In this document: in pieces, positions 1-5,119 of the stretch
Position numbering within the stretch: position 1 is the first letter of the stretch
How the letters are laid out: the number at the start of each line of letters is the position of its first letter
Assembly: GCA_016194835.1 (NCBI GenBank)
Contig: JACQAU010000236.1
Coordinates: 1 to 5,119 of the forward strand
Length of the DNA stretch: 5,119 nt
DNA from: Deltaproteobacteria bacterium
GTDB lineage: Bacteria > Bdellovibrionota > UBA1018
Direction: 5' to 3'
Made by a program: the position numbers and the translations under genes
The notes under the pieces: generated by a model
Databases searched by the model: none
What the model saw: the letters and a program-made list of their open reading frames with translations, nothing else
Told to the model about the DNA's origin: nothing

Positions 1-164
1 GAGCAGTTTTTTACAACGTATCAACTAGGATCCAAAATTTAAATTGATGCGACACGCTCTGCTGTCATAGTCACGGCAACAAAGTATATGCTACCTACGA
101 ATTAAACACCTTCTTTAGCTAAAGTCTATTTTCAAGTCTATGTGTCTTAATTTGAGTCGCTTAA
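1..164. other. Gene-free stretch, nothing identified
   Basis: No reading frame with protein-like content, tRNA or rRNA is visible on either strand here. Small patterns only: the opening GAGCAGTTTTTT could be the right half of a terminator whose left half lies outside the window. CTTTAGCTAAAG at 113-124 is a perfect 12-bp palindrome. AAGTCTAT occurs twice, at 122-129 and 134-141. AATTTAAATT at 36-45 is a 10-bp palindrome of the kind expected by chance in A+T-rich DNA. The stretch may be decayed mobile-element sequence like the segment that follows, but nothing in it shows this. Confidence 0.5.
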
Positions 165-243
165 TTATCCAGGCACTATTATAAAGATGGTATAAGTTTT
201 GCTTTATTTGCTTCTGCCAAGCCGAATAGAGTAGATGGAATTA

Positions 244-273
244 CCCCTTTTCCTTAAAAGAAAGGGGGTGATC
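244..273 (+). promoter_or_regulatory. Extended Shine-Dalgarno-like sequence with hairpin
   Basis: CCCCTTTT at 244-251 can pair with GAAAGGGG at 260-267 (seven Watson-Crick pairs plus one wobble) around the loop CCTTAAAA. The 3' arm runs into AAAGGGGGTGATC (261-273), which differs from the ideal 16S anti-SD complement TAAGGAGGTGATC at only two positions, one of which still pairs as a wobble. If transcribed, the hairpin would hide most of the ribosome-binding site for the ATG at 276. This is visible in sequence; a regulatory role is inference, because the region may be pseudogene. Confidence 0.35.
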
Positions 274-275
274 TT

Positions 276-407
276 ATGGCTAATAACCTAACCAGTTATT
301 ATACATATCGGATCAGACTGGAAAAACTTAAGCAAAAAACATGGCTACTCGCCATTACAGCCAAGTTTTTGCTTGTTCTAGCTCATATAATACTCCGCTA
401 TTTGTGA
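276..407 (+). CDS. Short ORF, 43 aa, possibly translated transposase remnant
   Basis: An ATG at 276 opens a 43-codon frame ending at TGA 405-407. Upstream, AAAGGGGGTGATC (261-273) is close to the full complement of the 16S rRNA 3' end, with its G-rich core about 7 nt from the ATG, so initiation here could be efficient. The product begins MANNLTSYY, continues with a basic stretch (residues 12-21, RIRLEKLKQK), then a hydrophobic helix (about residues 23-43) that could be a membrane segment. The same residues resemble the C-terminal end of IS110-type transposases, which I think is the better explanation. In that case the ribosome-binding site is the remains of codons for a K-G-G-D motif and the ORF has no function. 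A genuine small membrane protein is the alternative. Confidence 0.3.
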   Translation: MANNLTSYYTYRIRLEKLKQKTWLLAITAKFLLVLAHIILRYL

Positions 408-411
408 TGGC

Positions 412-458
412 CATGAGGAAGTGTCCAGGTACAGCAGTGTAGTCTTGGGCTTCTCATG
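412..458 (+). other. 47-nt imperfect hairpin, possible structured RNA or element end
   Basis: The segment folds on itself almost end to end. CATGAG 412-417 pairs with CTCATG 453-458 and, after a bulged G, AAG 419-421 pairs with CTT 450-452. CCAGG 425-429 pairs with CTTGG 444-448 (one wobble), and TACA 430-433 pairs with TGTA 438-441 around a GCAG tetraloop. About 18-19 pairs are interrupted only by small bulges. It begins five bases after the TGA of the 43-aa ORF. No T-run follows, so it is a poor intrinsic terminator. It could be a small structured RNA, part of the non-coding end of the decayed transposon, or a chance fold. The pairing itself can be read directly. Confidence 0.45.
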
Positions 459-507
459 TAGAGAGCTATTCGGTTTGGTTTATTGCTGTATGAACCTTGC
501 GTGACAA

Positions 508-537
508 TGAACAGTGTATTAAGTGTACTAATAGTAT
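508..537 (+). promoter_or_regulatory. Weak candidate promoter for the operon
   Basis: TGAACA (508-513) and TAGTAT (532-537), 18 bp apart, each match the sigma-70 -35 and -10 consensus at four of six positions. GTGACA at 501-506 is a better -35 but has no well-spaced -10. Transcription from the first pair would start around 543-545, only a few bases before the ABC-F ATG at 549. That would fit the absence of any Shine-Dalgarno sequence there. In A+T-rich DNA such matches are common, so this is a suggestion only. Confidence 0.2.
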
Positions 538-548
538 TCTAAAACTTT

Positions 549-2276
549 ATGTCAAACTTAATTCAACTTTTTCAAGGGTCAAAGACCACTGGAAAAACGA
601 CTTTATTTAAAATTTTATCTGATCAAGAACACCTAGATTCTGGCGAGTTAATTCGGTCTAAAGGACTGCGAATGGGTTATCTTACGCAGCACGATCAGTG
701 GACACCAAATGAGACAGTAGAAGAATTTCTCTCGAAAGATTGTTTGATGCCGATTTGGAGTTTAAAAGCACTTGGACATGATTTGGGTTTGACAGAAACA
801 ATGTATTATCAATCAGTCGAATCTTTAAGTGGCGGTTTTCGCATGCGATGTAAACTCTTGCAACTTTTAGGCAAAGAACCTGATATTTTATTACTTGACG
901 AACCAACCAATTACCTCGATTTGGAATCGCTGCTTGCTCTAGAAAGATTTTTGCAAGATTACAGAGGTGCGTTTTTACTAATTTCACATGATCGTGAATT
1001 TCTCAGGCGTACGACAGATCATATTTTAGAAATAGAATCAGGCAGTATAATAAAATTTAACGGTTCACTAGATGATTATTTTGTACAAAAGGATCTTTTA
1101 AAAACACAGCTTGCAGCACGTGCCCTATCGGTTGAAGAAAAAAGAAGAGAAATTCTCGAATTTGTTGCCCGATTTGGAGCCAAGGCATCAAAAGCCGCAC
1201 AGGCTCAATCACGTCTCAAGAGTTTGGATCGTCTAGAAAAAATTGAAATAAAAACTGCACTAAAAACTGCAGTGATTCGTTTACCGGAGCCAATACGTAC
1301 TGGAAAGCTCGTAGCCACTCTCAGTGAAATAAATCTTGGATATGGAGAAACCGTAGTTTTACAAGATGTCGTTTTAGCTTTGGAGCGTGATAATCATTTG
1401 GCAGTTGTTGGGGTGAACGGTGCTGGAAAATCTACTCTTCTAAAGGTATTAGCAGGAAAACTCAAACCGCTGAAAGGAGAAATCAAATACGGCTATCAGG
1501 TTTCAGTTGGATATTATGCACAGCATGTTTCAGAGGAGCTTAATCCAGAAAAAACTGTTTTTCAGGAAATGGGAGCCAAGGCGCATCCAGACATCACTCA
1601 GCAGCAGATTTTAAACCTTGCTGGCTCTCTTCTTTTTTCTGGAGATGAAGTAAAGAAACCTGTGTCTATTCTTTCTGGAGGTGAAAAATCTCGTGTTGCA
1701 TTAGGACAAATTCTGTTACAAAAAGCGCCTCTTCTCGTATTGGACGAACCCACGAACCATCTGGATTTTCAAACAGTCGAAGTTTTAACACAAGCTTTAG
1801 CTAAATACACTGGCACGGTTGTTGTGGTCAGTCATGATCGAAGCTTTATTGGCCGTGTTGGAAATAAAATTTTAGAAATTCATGATGGCCGAGTGGATCA
1901 TTATTTAGGATCTTATGACGAATATGTCTGGAGTTGCCAAAAGGGAATGTTTGCTACCCGTAATCTAGTTTGCAGAGAAGACGAGAGGCCAGAAAAAAAA
2001 GCCGACTTTAAAAAAGTTAATTTAAAAGAAGAGAAAAAAATCATTGAAAAGACATTAAGAAAAGCAGAGCGAGAACGATTTGAGTTAGAAGATAAACTGG
2101 GTTGGCAACAAACTAGAATGCGATTTCTGAATGAAAAATTAGCGCATAATCCAAATCATTCTGAAGTTAAAAACTGGATAACAGAATTAGGAACACTACA
2201 GAAGGAACTTGAGACAACCGAAAGACAGTGGATTATTATGGTTGAAAAAATAGAAAAGCTAGAAAAGAAAAAATAA
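549..2276 (+). CDS. ABC-F family ATPase, N-terminus apparently shortened
   Basis: A 575-aa cytoplasmic protein with two nucleotide-binding domains and no membrane segments. This is the ABC-F arrangement of ribosome-binding translation factors (EttA/Uup/YheS relatives), not transporters. NBD1 has a Walker A-like GSKTTGKT (10-17), Q47, signature LSGGF (93-97), Walker B with LLLDEPTNYLD (114-124) and the switch His147. The linker (about 175-245) carries FGAKASKAAQAQSRLKSLDR, the tRNA-facing ABC-F hallmark. NBD2 has GVNGAGKS (288-295), Q325, LSGGEKSR (375-382), LLVLDEPTNHLD (395-406) and His429. Residues about 490-575 are charged and probably coiled coil. NBD1 starts abnormally: the usual first two strands, with the aromatic A-loop residue, between 'MxxLIQL...SKT.G' and the P-loop are missing. 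TAA at 540 blocks upstream extension, and no Shine-Dalgarno sequence precedes the ATG. NBD1 also has only about 45 residues between Q-loop and signature, so there is no arm domain. It is the first gene of the operon. Family assignment is secure; exact subfamily and activity are not. Confidence 0.93.
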   Translation: MSNLIQLFQGSKTTGKTTLFKILSDQEHLDSGELIRSKGLRMGYLTQHDQWTPNETVEEFLSKDCLMPIWSLKALGHDLGLTETMYYQSVESLSGGFRMRCKLLQLLGKEPDILLLDEPTNYLDLESLLALERFLQDYRGAFLLISHDREFLRRTTDHILEIESGSIIKFNGSLDDYFVQKDLLKTQLAARALSVEEKRREILEFVARFGAKASKAAQAQSRLKSLDRLEKIEIKTALKTAVIRLPEPIRTGKLVATLSEINLGYGETVVLQDVVLALERDNHLAVVGVNGAGKSTLLKVLAGKLKPLKGEIKYGYQVSVGYYAQHVSEELNPEKTVFQEMGAKAHPDITQQQILNLAGSLLFSGDEVKKPVSILSGGEKSRVALGQILLQKAPLLVLDEPTNHLDFQTVEVLTQALAKYTGTVVVVSHDRSFIGRVGNKILEIHDGRVDHYLGSYDEYVWSCQKGMFATRNLVCREDERPEKKADFKKVNLKEEKKIIEKTLRKAERERFELEDKLGWQQTRMRFLNEKLAHNPNHSEVKNWITELGTLQKELETTERQWIIMVEKIEKLEKKK

Positions 2277-2281
2277 GCTTT

Positions 2282-2290
2282 ATGTGCTAA
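2282..2290 (+). other. ATG-TGC-TAA mini-ORF in frame before rsmH
   Basis: In the gap between the ABC-F stop (2274-2276) and rsmH there is an ATG followed by one sense codon and TAA, in the same frame as the rsmH GTG nine bases further on. It may be the original rsmH start cut off by a nonsense change: the frame would read M-C-stop-N-H-F-V-H-I-P, and many RsmH proteins carry a few residues before the H-I-P/V-L-L motif. It may also be a minimal upstream ORF, or chance. CTTT(AT)GTGC occurs both here (2278-2287) and at the GTG (2296-2303). Confidence 0.3.
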
Positions 2291-2299
2291 AATCACTTT

Positions 2300-3253
2300 G
2301 TGCATATTCCTATTCTACTTAACACAATATGTGATTATCTTATTGAACGGTTTTATCAAGCAGATCAGCCAAGCTGGCTTGTGGATTGCACTTTAGGGGG
2401 CGCAGGACATACGAAGGCGTTTTTAAAAAAATTTGCTGAAGATCCAAGGCTACAAAAGCATAAAGTTTTAGCTCTAGATCAAGATCCACAAGTCATACAA
2501 ACAGCACAGGAAAACTTTGAACATGAAATTTTAGATGGTAAATTGGAACTTCAGTGTACAAAGTTTAGCTCATTAAGTGACATAGCAAAAGGTCGTTTAG
2601 TTTTAGGAGTTTTAGCGGATCTTGGTTTTTCGAGTGATCAGATCGAAAATCCACAAAGAGGGTTTAGTTTTTTAAGAGAAGGTCCACTTGATATGCGTTT
2701 TAACCCAACCGCAGGAGTGAGCTGTGAGACATTTTTAAAATTTGTTTCTGAAAAAAAACTAGTAGAAATTTTTAGTCTCTATGGAGAAGAAAGGTTTTCA
2801 AAGCGCATTGCTGCAAATATTATAAATGCCAGATCACAGGGAGAGTTAAAAACTACAACTCAGTTAGCCAATGTAATTTTATACTCTGTGCCGGCGAGAT
2901 TTAGATACCACAAAACTCATCCTGCAACGCGGTGCTTTCAGGCTCTTAGAGTTTATTTAAATGAAGAACTTCAAGAACTCGATCAGCTTTTAAATAATGG
3001 TATACTTTGTTTAGAAGAGGGGGGACGAGTGGCGGTTCTTAGTTTTCATTCACTCGAAGATAGAATGGTTAAACAAACGTTTAAAAATCCACAGCTTGGC
3101 TTAAAAGTGTTGACTAAAAAGGCGATTATTCCGTCTATAGACGAAATCAATAACAATCCTAGAGCACGCAGTGCAAAACTTAGAGTTGCAGAACGTCAGA
3201 TCAAAGAAATTCTGTCAAGGAGTATACTCCCTGGTATACCAGGGAGTATATAA
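2300..3253 (+). CDS. rsmH: 16S rRNA m4C1402 N4-methyltransferase RsmH (MraW)
   Basis: A 317-aa cytosolic SAM-dependent enzyme. The family methylates N4 of cytidine 1402 in the 16S rRNA decoding site. Family blocks appear in order: H-I-P-I-L-L (2-7); SAM-binding VDCTLGGAGHT (28-38); LALDQD with acidic D60; LADLGFSSDQ (105-114); RGFSF and GPLDMRFNP (120-136); YGEERFSKRIA (161-171); HPATRCFQALR (207-217); LSFHSLEDR (247-255); NPRARSAKLRVAER (286-299). The length is normal. The start is GTG at 2300; a TAA at 2288-2290 in the same frame rules out an earlier one, and no convincing Shine-Dalgarno sequence precedes it. Translation may depend on the ABC-F gene 23 nt upstream. The last ten codons (308-317) lie beyond the conserved core and are made almost wholly of a DNA palindrome. 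The stop overlaps the ftsL ATG by one base. No mraZ precedes it, unlike many dcw clusters. Confidence 0.97.
   Translation: MHIPILLNTICDYLIERFYQADQPSWLVDCTLGGAGHTKAFLKKFAEDPRLQKHKVLALDQDPQVIQTAQENFEHEILDGKLELQCTKFSSLSDIAKGRLVLGVLADLGFSSDQIENPQRGFSFLREGPLDMRFNPTAGVSCETFLKFVSEKKLVEIFSLYGEERFSKRIAANIINARSQGELKTTTQLANVILYSVPARFRYHKTHPATRCFQALRVYLNEELQELDQLLNNGILCLEEGGRVAVLSFHSLEDRMVKQTFKNPQLGLKVLTKKAIIPSIDEINNNPRARSAKLRVAERQIKEILSRSILPGIPGSI
3223..3250 (+). repeat. Perfect 28-bp palindrome over rsmH end and ftsL RBS
   Basis: The left arm TATACTCCCTGGTA is followed at once by its exact reverse complement, giving 14-bp arms with no spacer and the centre between 3236 and 3237. As RNA it would fold into a 12-bp stem with a UAUA loop. 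It encodes rsmH residues 309-317 and ends just before the TAATG that joins rsmH to ftsL. The right arm includes AGGGAG, the ftsL Shine-Dalgarno sequence. Possible roles are translational coupling, an operator for a dimeric protein, an mRNA processing site, or a small palindromic repeat that landed in the gene end. Confidence 0.9.
3241..3246 (+). promoter_or_regulatory. ftsL ribosome-binding site inside palindrome arm
   Basis: AGGGAG lies 6 nt before the ftsL ATG at 3253 and is the only good Shine-Dalgarno match there. It is fully base-paired in the predicted hairpin, so it should be accessible only when a ribosome is translating the last rsmH codons or the hairpin is otherwise opened. Confidence 0.7.
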
Positions 3254-3513
3254 TGCAACGTTGGTTCCCGGTTTGGATATTTCCAGTATTAATTGTTTTT
3301 TCCGTAATGACCGTTTGGATTAGGTTAGCTATTGTTAGGACCACGTATGCAATTGATCAAAATGGAAAACTTATTCGTAATCTTCAGCAAGAAAAAGAAC
3401 AAAAAAATTTATTAGTAGCGGGGCTGAAATCTCCACGAAGACTCGAAGTTCTTGCAAAAAGTAAATTTGGTCTCACACAACCAAAATCAGAACAGGTGGT
3501 TTATCTCAAGTGA
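3253..3513 (+). CDS. ftsL: Cell division protein FtsL
   Basis: An 86-aa bitopic inner-membrane protein, typical in size for FtsL. In known systems FtsL joins FtsB and FtsQ in the trimer that recruits and activates the septal synthase FtsW-FtsI. Residues 1-4 would be the cytoplasmic tail, about 5-28 a single transmembrane helix (WFPVWIFPVLIVFSVMTVWI and following), and about 35-58 a charged, coiled-coil-prone periplasmic segment. The end SPRRLEVLAKSKFGLTQPK then SEQVVYLK matches the usual FtsL ending 'P.RLE..A...GL..P...QVV.L'. The sequence itself is poorly conserved in this family, so position between rsmH and ftsI is strong supporting evidence. The start ATG overlaps the rsmH stop (TAATG), and its Shine-Dalgarno site is buried in the palindrome. 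The stop overlaps the ftsI GTG. Confidence 0.9.
   Translation: MQRWFPVWIFPVLIVFSVMTVWIRLAIVRTTYAIDQNGKLIRNLQQEKEQKNLLVAGLKSPRRLEVLAKSKFGLTQPKSEQVVYLK
3494..3499 (+). promoter_or_regulatory. ftsI ribosome-binding site
   Basis: AGGTGG, 10 nt before the GTG at 3510, is the only Shine-Dalgarno-like sequence near the ftsL-ftsI junction. It supports GTG 3510 over the ATG at 3558 as the start, which would otherwise remove residues from the start of the transmembrane helix. Confidence 0.6.
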
Positions 3514-5119
3514 GTAAGCTTGTAATAGATCCTTTAAAAAATAGAGTTACCAGTGTCATGTTGCTTTGCATTTTGATTGCTTGTTTTATTTTAGGAAGAG
3601 CAATTTATTTACAACTAATTCGTGATATCAGAATTGAAAGTTTAGCCAAAAGACAGTTTCAATCAAAAGTACTTATTCGCCCCCGCCGTGGATCTATATT
3701 AGACAGGAACTCAGAACCATTAGCAATCAATATTGAAACTCAAAGCCTGGCGGCAAATCCATTAAAAATAAATAATAAAAAATCTATTTCTCATTTACTT
3801 GCCAGGATAACAGAAGTTCCTCATGAAAAAATATTTGAAAAATTAAGAGAAAAAAAAGAATTTGCATGGATAAAAAGGCACTTAACTGATTATGAGTTGA
3901 GCAAACTCAAAAGAGGGCGTCTAATGGATGCTTCTGGAAATCTGATTAATGGTCTTTGGTTAGTTCGAGAAAGTAAACGCATTTATCCACATGGGGAATT
4001 AGCCTCGCACGTTTTAGGCGATGTCAATGTTGACTCTGAGGGTTTAGAAGGAATTGAACTGCTTGAAAATGAAAAGCTTCAGGGAAAAGCTGCATCTGTA
4101 AACGCCATTAAAGACGCATTAGGTAGGCCTACTTTCTTTGATATTACACAGGCTGATTATTTAAAAGAAGGCGAAAGCATAATTTTGACTATTGACTCTT
4201 CTTTACAGTTTGCAGCAGAAAATGAGTTGCGAAAATCAGTGATTAGAACAGGCTCTAGTGCCGGAGCTGCGATAATTATGAATGCAGTTTCGGGAGAGAT
4301 TTTAGCTTTAGCAAATGAACCTACTTTTAATCCAAACGATAAAAATATAGCTTCATCTAAAAGGAGAAATCGTGCAATTACTGATGGATTTGAGCCGGGA
4401 TCAATATTGAAGCCAGTTATTTTAGCTGGTGCGTTATCTTCGGGCATGAAATTAACAGATCTTGTTTGGGGAGAAAAAGGGACATTTTATATACAAGGAA
4501 AACAAATTACAGAAGCAGAAAAACATGAACAATTTGAATGGCTTAGTCTTAAAAAGCTAATACAAGTTTCCAGTAATATTGGTGCTGCAAAAGTTGCACT
4601 AAAGCTTGGGCAAGATAAAGTTTTCAACACGCTCAAGCTTTTTGGTTTTGGAAGTCGTACGGGAGTGGATTTTCCAGGTGAGATAGTTGGAAAGATTCCT
4701 GCTCGAAAGACTTGGCAACCCTTAACGTTAGCAACTATAGGATTTGGGCAAGGAGTTTTAGTAACTCCAATACAAATGATGAGGGCTTATGCTGTGTTTT
4801 CTAACGGAGGATGGTTAGTTAAGCCTAAACTTATTAAAAATCAGGTTTCAAGTAGCTCATCAGAAGTTGCCAAACGGATTCTCTCTCAAAAAGTGGTTGA
4901 TTCGGTAAATGAAGCTTTAAAAAGTACGACTTTAGAAAATGGAACTGCGGTAAAAGCAAAACTTGAAGGTTATGAAATTGCTGGAAAAACTGGGACTGCG
5001 CAAGTTGTGGATTCGGAAACAGGTAAATATTCTAGCTCGCGTTATATAGCTTCTTTTGTTGGGTATCCTCTAGGTGTAGAGCCTAAAGTTGTTATTTTTG
5101 TCTTATTGGATAGCCCAAA
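3510..5119 (+). CDS. ftsI: Septal peptidoglycan transpeptidase FtsI (PBP3), 3' end missing
   Basis: A class B penicillin-binding protein. It cross-links septal peptidoglycan in the periplasm, working with FtsW and controlled by FtsQLB. The first 536 codons are present and the frame is open at the right edge. The start is GTG 3510, inside a GTGA overlap with the ftsL stop and behind AGGTGG. A short cytoplasmic tail (1-13) precedes one transmembrane helix (about 14-37). The dimerisation/pedestal domain carries RRGSILDRN (59-67) and YPHGELASHVLGDV. The transpeptidase domain has all three active-site motifs: nucleophile S298 in EPGSILK (K301), S354-S-N356, and K493-T-G-T496. Isoleucine follows the serine where many relatives have threonine or valine. 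The sequence stops at VIFVLLDSP, probably a few dozen residues before the domain ends. Whether PASTA repeats follow cannot be seen. Other class B PBPs are possible, but placement directly after ftsL makes FtsI most likely. Confidence 0.95.
   Translation, partial: MSKLVIDPLKNRVTSVMLLCILIACFILGRAIYLQLIRDIRIESLAKRQFQSKVLIRPRRGSILDRNSEPLAINIETQSLAANPLKINNKKSISHLLARITEVPHEKIFEKLREKKEFAWIKRHLTDYELSKLKRGRLMDASGNLINGLWLVRESKRIYPHGELASHVLGDVNVDSEGLEGIELLENEKLQGKAASVNAIKDALGRPTFFDITQADYLKEGESIILTIDSSLQFAAENELRKSVIRTGSSAGAAIIMNAVSGEILALANEPTFNPNDKNIASSKRRNRAITDGFEPGSILKPVILAGALSSGMKLTDLVWGEKGTFYIQGKQITEAEKHEQFEWLSLKKLIQVSSNIGAAKVALKLGQDKVFNTLKLFGFGSRTGVDFPGEIVGKIPARKTWQPLTLATIGFGQGVLVTPIQMMRAYAVFSNGGWLVKPKLIKNQVSSSSSEVAKRILSQKVVDSVNEALKSTTLENGTAVKAKLEGYEIAGKTGTAQVVDSETGKYSSSRYIASFVGYPLGVEPKVVIFVLLDSP

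Larger units (their letters stand above)
165..407 (+). pseudogene. Probable decayed C-terminal end of an IS110-type transposase
   Basis: Read in the frame of the ATG at 276, this stretch is open from 165 to a TAA at 255 and again to the TGA at 405. Before the TAA it contains FASAK-PNRVD-GITP. This resembles the 'F.SAK......GLTP' motif of the Transposase_20 (IS116/IS110/IS902) domain. Just after the TAA, KGGDLMANNL recalls the 'K.GD.LLR..L' motif. The tail IRLEKLKQKTWLLAITAKF followed by LLVLAHIIL aligns without gaps to the usual 'VRLAKR...KAKVAVARKLAVILH' ending of these proteins. The motifs are in the right order and frame but closer together than in an intact enzyme, so internal sequence is missing. 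The catalytic N-terminal DEDD part is absent. The comparison is from memory of the family and each match is short, so the identification is tentative. No element ends or target duplication could be recognised. Confidence 0.42.

Noticed and set aside
152..182. Promoter TTGAGT (152-157) with TATTAT (177-182)
   Set aside because: The 19-bp spacing is long, the sequence lies in apparent pseudogene DNA, and no gene start follows at a suitable distance apart from the doubtful 43-aa ORF.
412..458. Intrinsic transcription terminator
   Set aside because: The hairpin is not followed by a T-run and its stem is broken by bulges, so it does not fit a rho-independent terminator.
430..490. tRNA-like gene suggested by TACAGCA (430-436) pairing with TGCTGTA (484-490)
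   Set aside because: There is no T-loop consensus, no plausible anticodon arm and no 3' acceptor pattern. The alternative nested hairpin at 412-458 is stronger.
1..548. CRISPR array, anti-phage system or other novel multi-gene system
   Set aside because: There are no regularly spaced repeats, and the only coding signal is a short transposase-like remnant. The rest of the window is housekeeping division genes.
682..987. Open reading frame of about 100 codons on the minus strand inside the ABC-F gene
   Set aside because: It lies fully opposite conserved NBD1 sequence, shows no recognisable domain, and is explained by the coding pattern of the real gene.
4157..4447. Minus-strand frame of 96 codons inside ftsI
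   Set aside because: It is antisense to the conserved transpeptidase region, including the active-site serine motif, and has no protein-like features of its own.
3558..5119. ATG at 3558 as the ftsI start
   Set aside because: It would delete the cytoplasmic tail and the first part of the membrane helix. GTG 3510 has a Shine-Dalgarno sequence and the typical 4-nt overlap with ftsL.

Overview
The window is an A+T-rich bacterial segment containing the front part of a division/cell-wall (dcw) cluster. Four plus-strand genes are tightly packed: an ABC-F ATPase (549-2276), rsmH (2300-3253), ftsL (3253-3513) and the start of ftsI (3510 to the right edge, incomplete). The junctions are a 23-nt gap, a 1-nt TAATG overlap and a 4-nt GTGA overlap, so this is almost certainly one operon that continues past the window. 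The gene set implies a walled, dividing bacterium. The style of the ABC-F protein (short NBD1, FGAKASKAAQAQSRLKSLDR linker) and the ABC-F-rsmH-ftsL-ftsI order suggest Bdellovibrionota or a related delta-type lineage. That placement rests on memory of the families and is only moderately secure.

Positions 1-548 hold no full-length gene. Positions 165-407 read, in one frame broken by a single TAA, like the decayed C-terminal end of an IS110-type transposase; its last 43 codons form an ORF behind a very strong Shine-Dalgarno-like sequence. Five bases after that ORF lies an elaborate 47-nt imperfect hairpin (412-458). The remaining sequence up to the ABC-F start holds only weak promoter-like elements.

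The operon joins a ribosome-associated ATPase and a 16S rRNA methyltransferase to two division-septum proteins: FtsL, the small bitopic scaffold, and FtsI, the septal transpeptidase. No mraZ precedes rsmH; the ABC-F gene occupies that place.

Two points deserve most attention. First, a perfect 28-bp palindrome covers the last codons of rsmH and contains the ftsL ribosome-binding site, so ftsL translation could depend on ribosomes finishing rsmH or on a DNA-binding protein. Second, the N-terminus of the ABC-F protein appears to have lost about 25-30 residues in frame, leaving an unusual P-loop (GSKTTGKT) at residue 10 that still fits the Walker A pattern. I did not find a clearly new multi-gene system.
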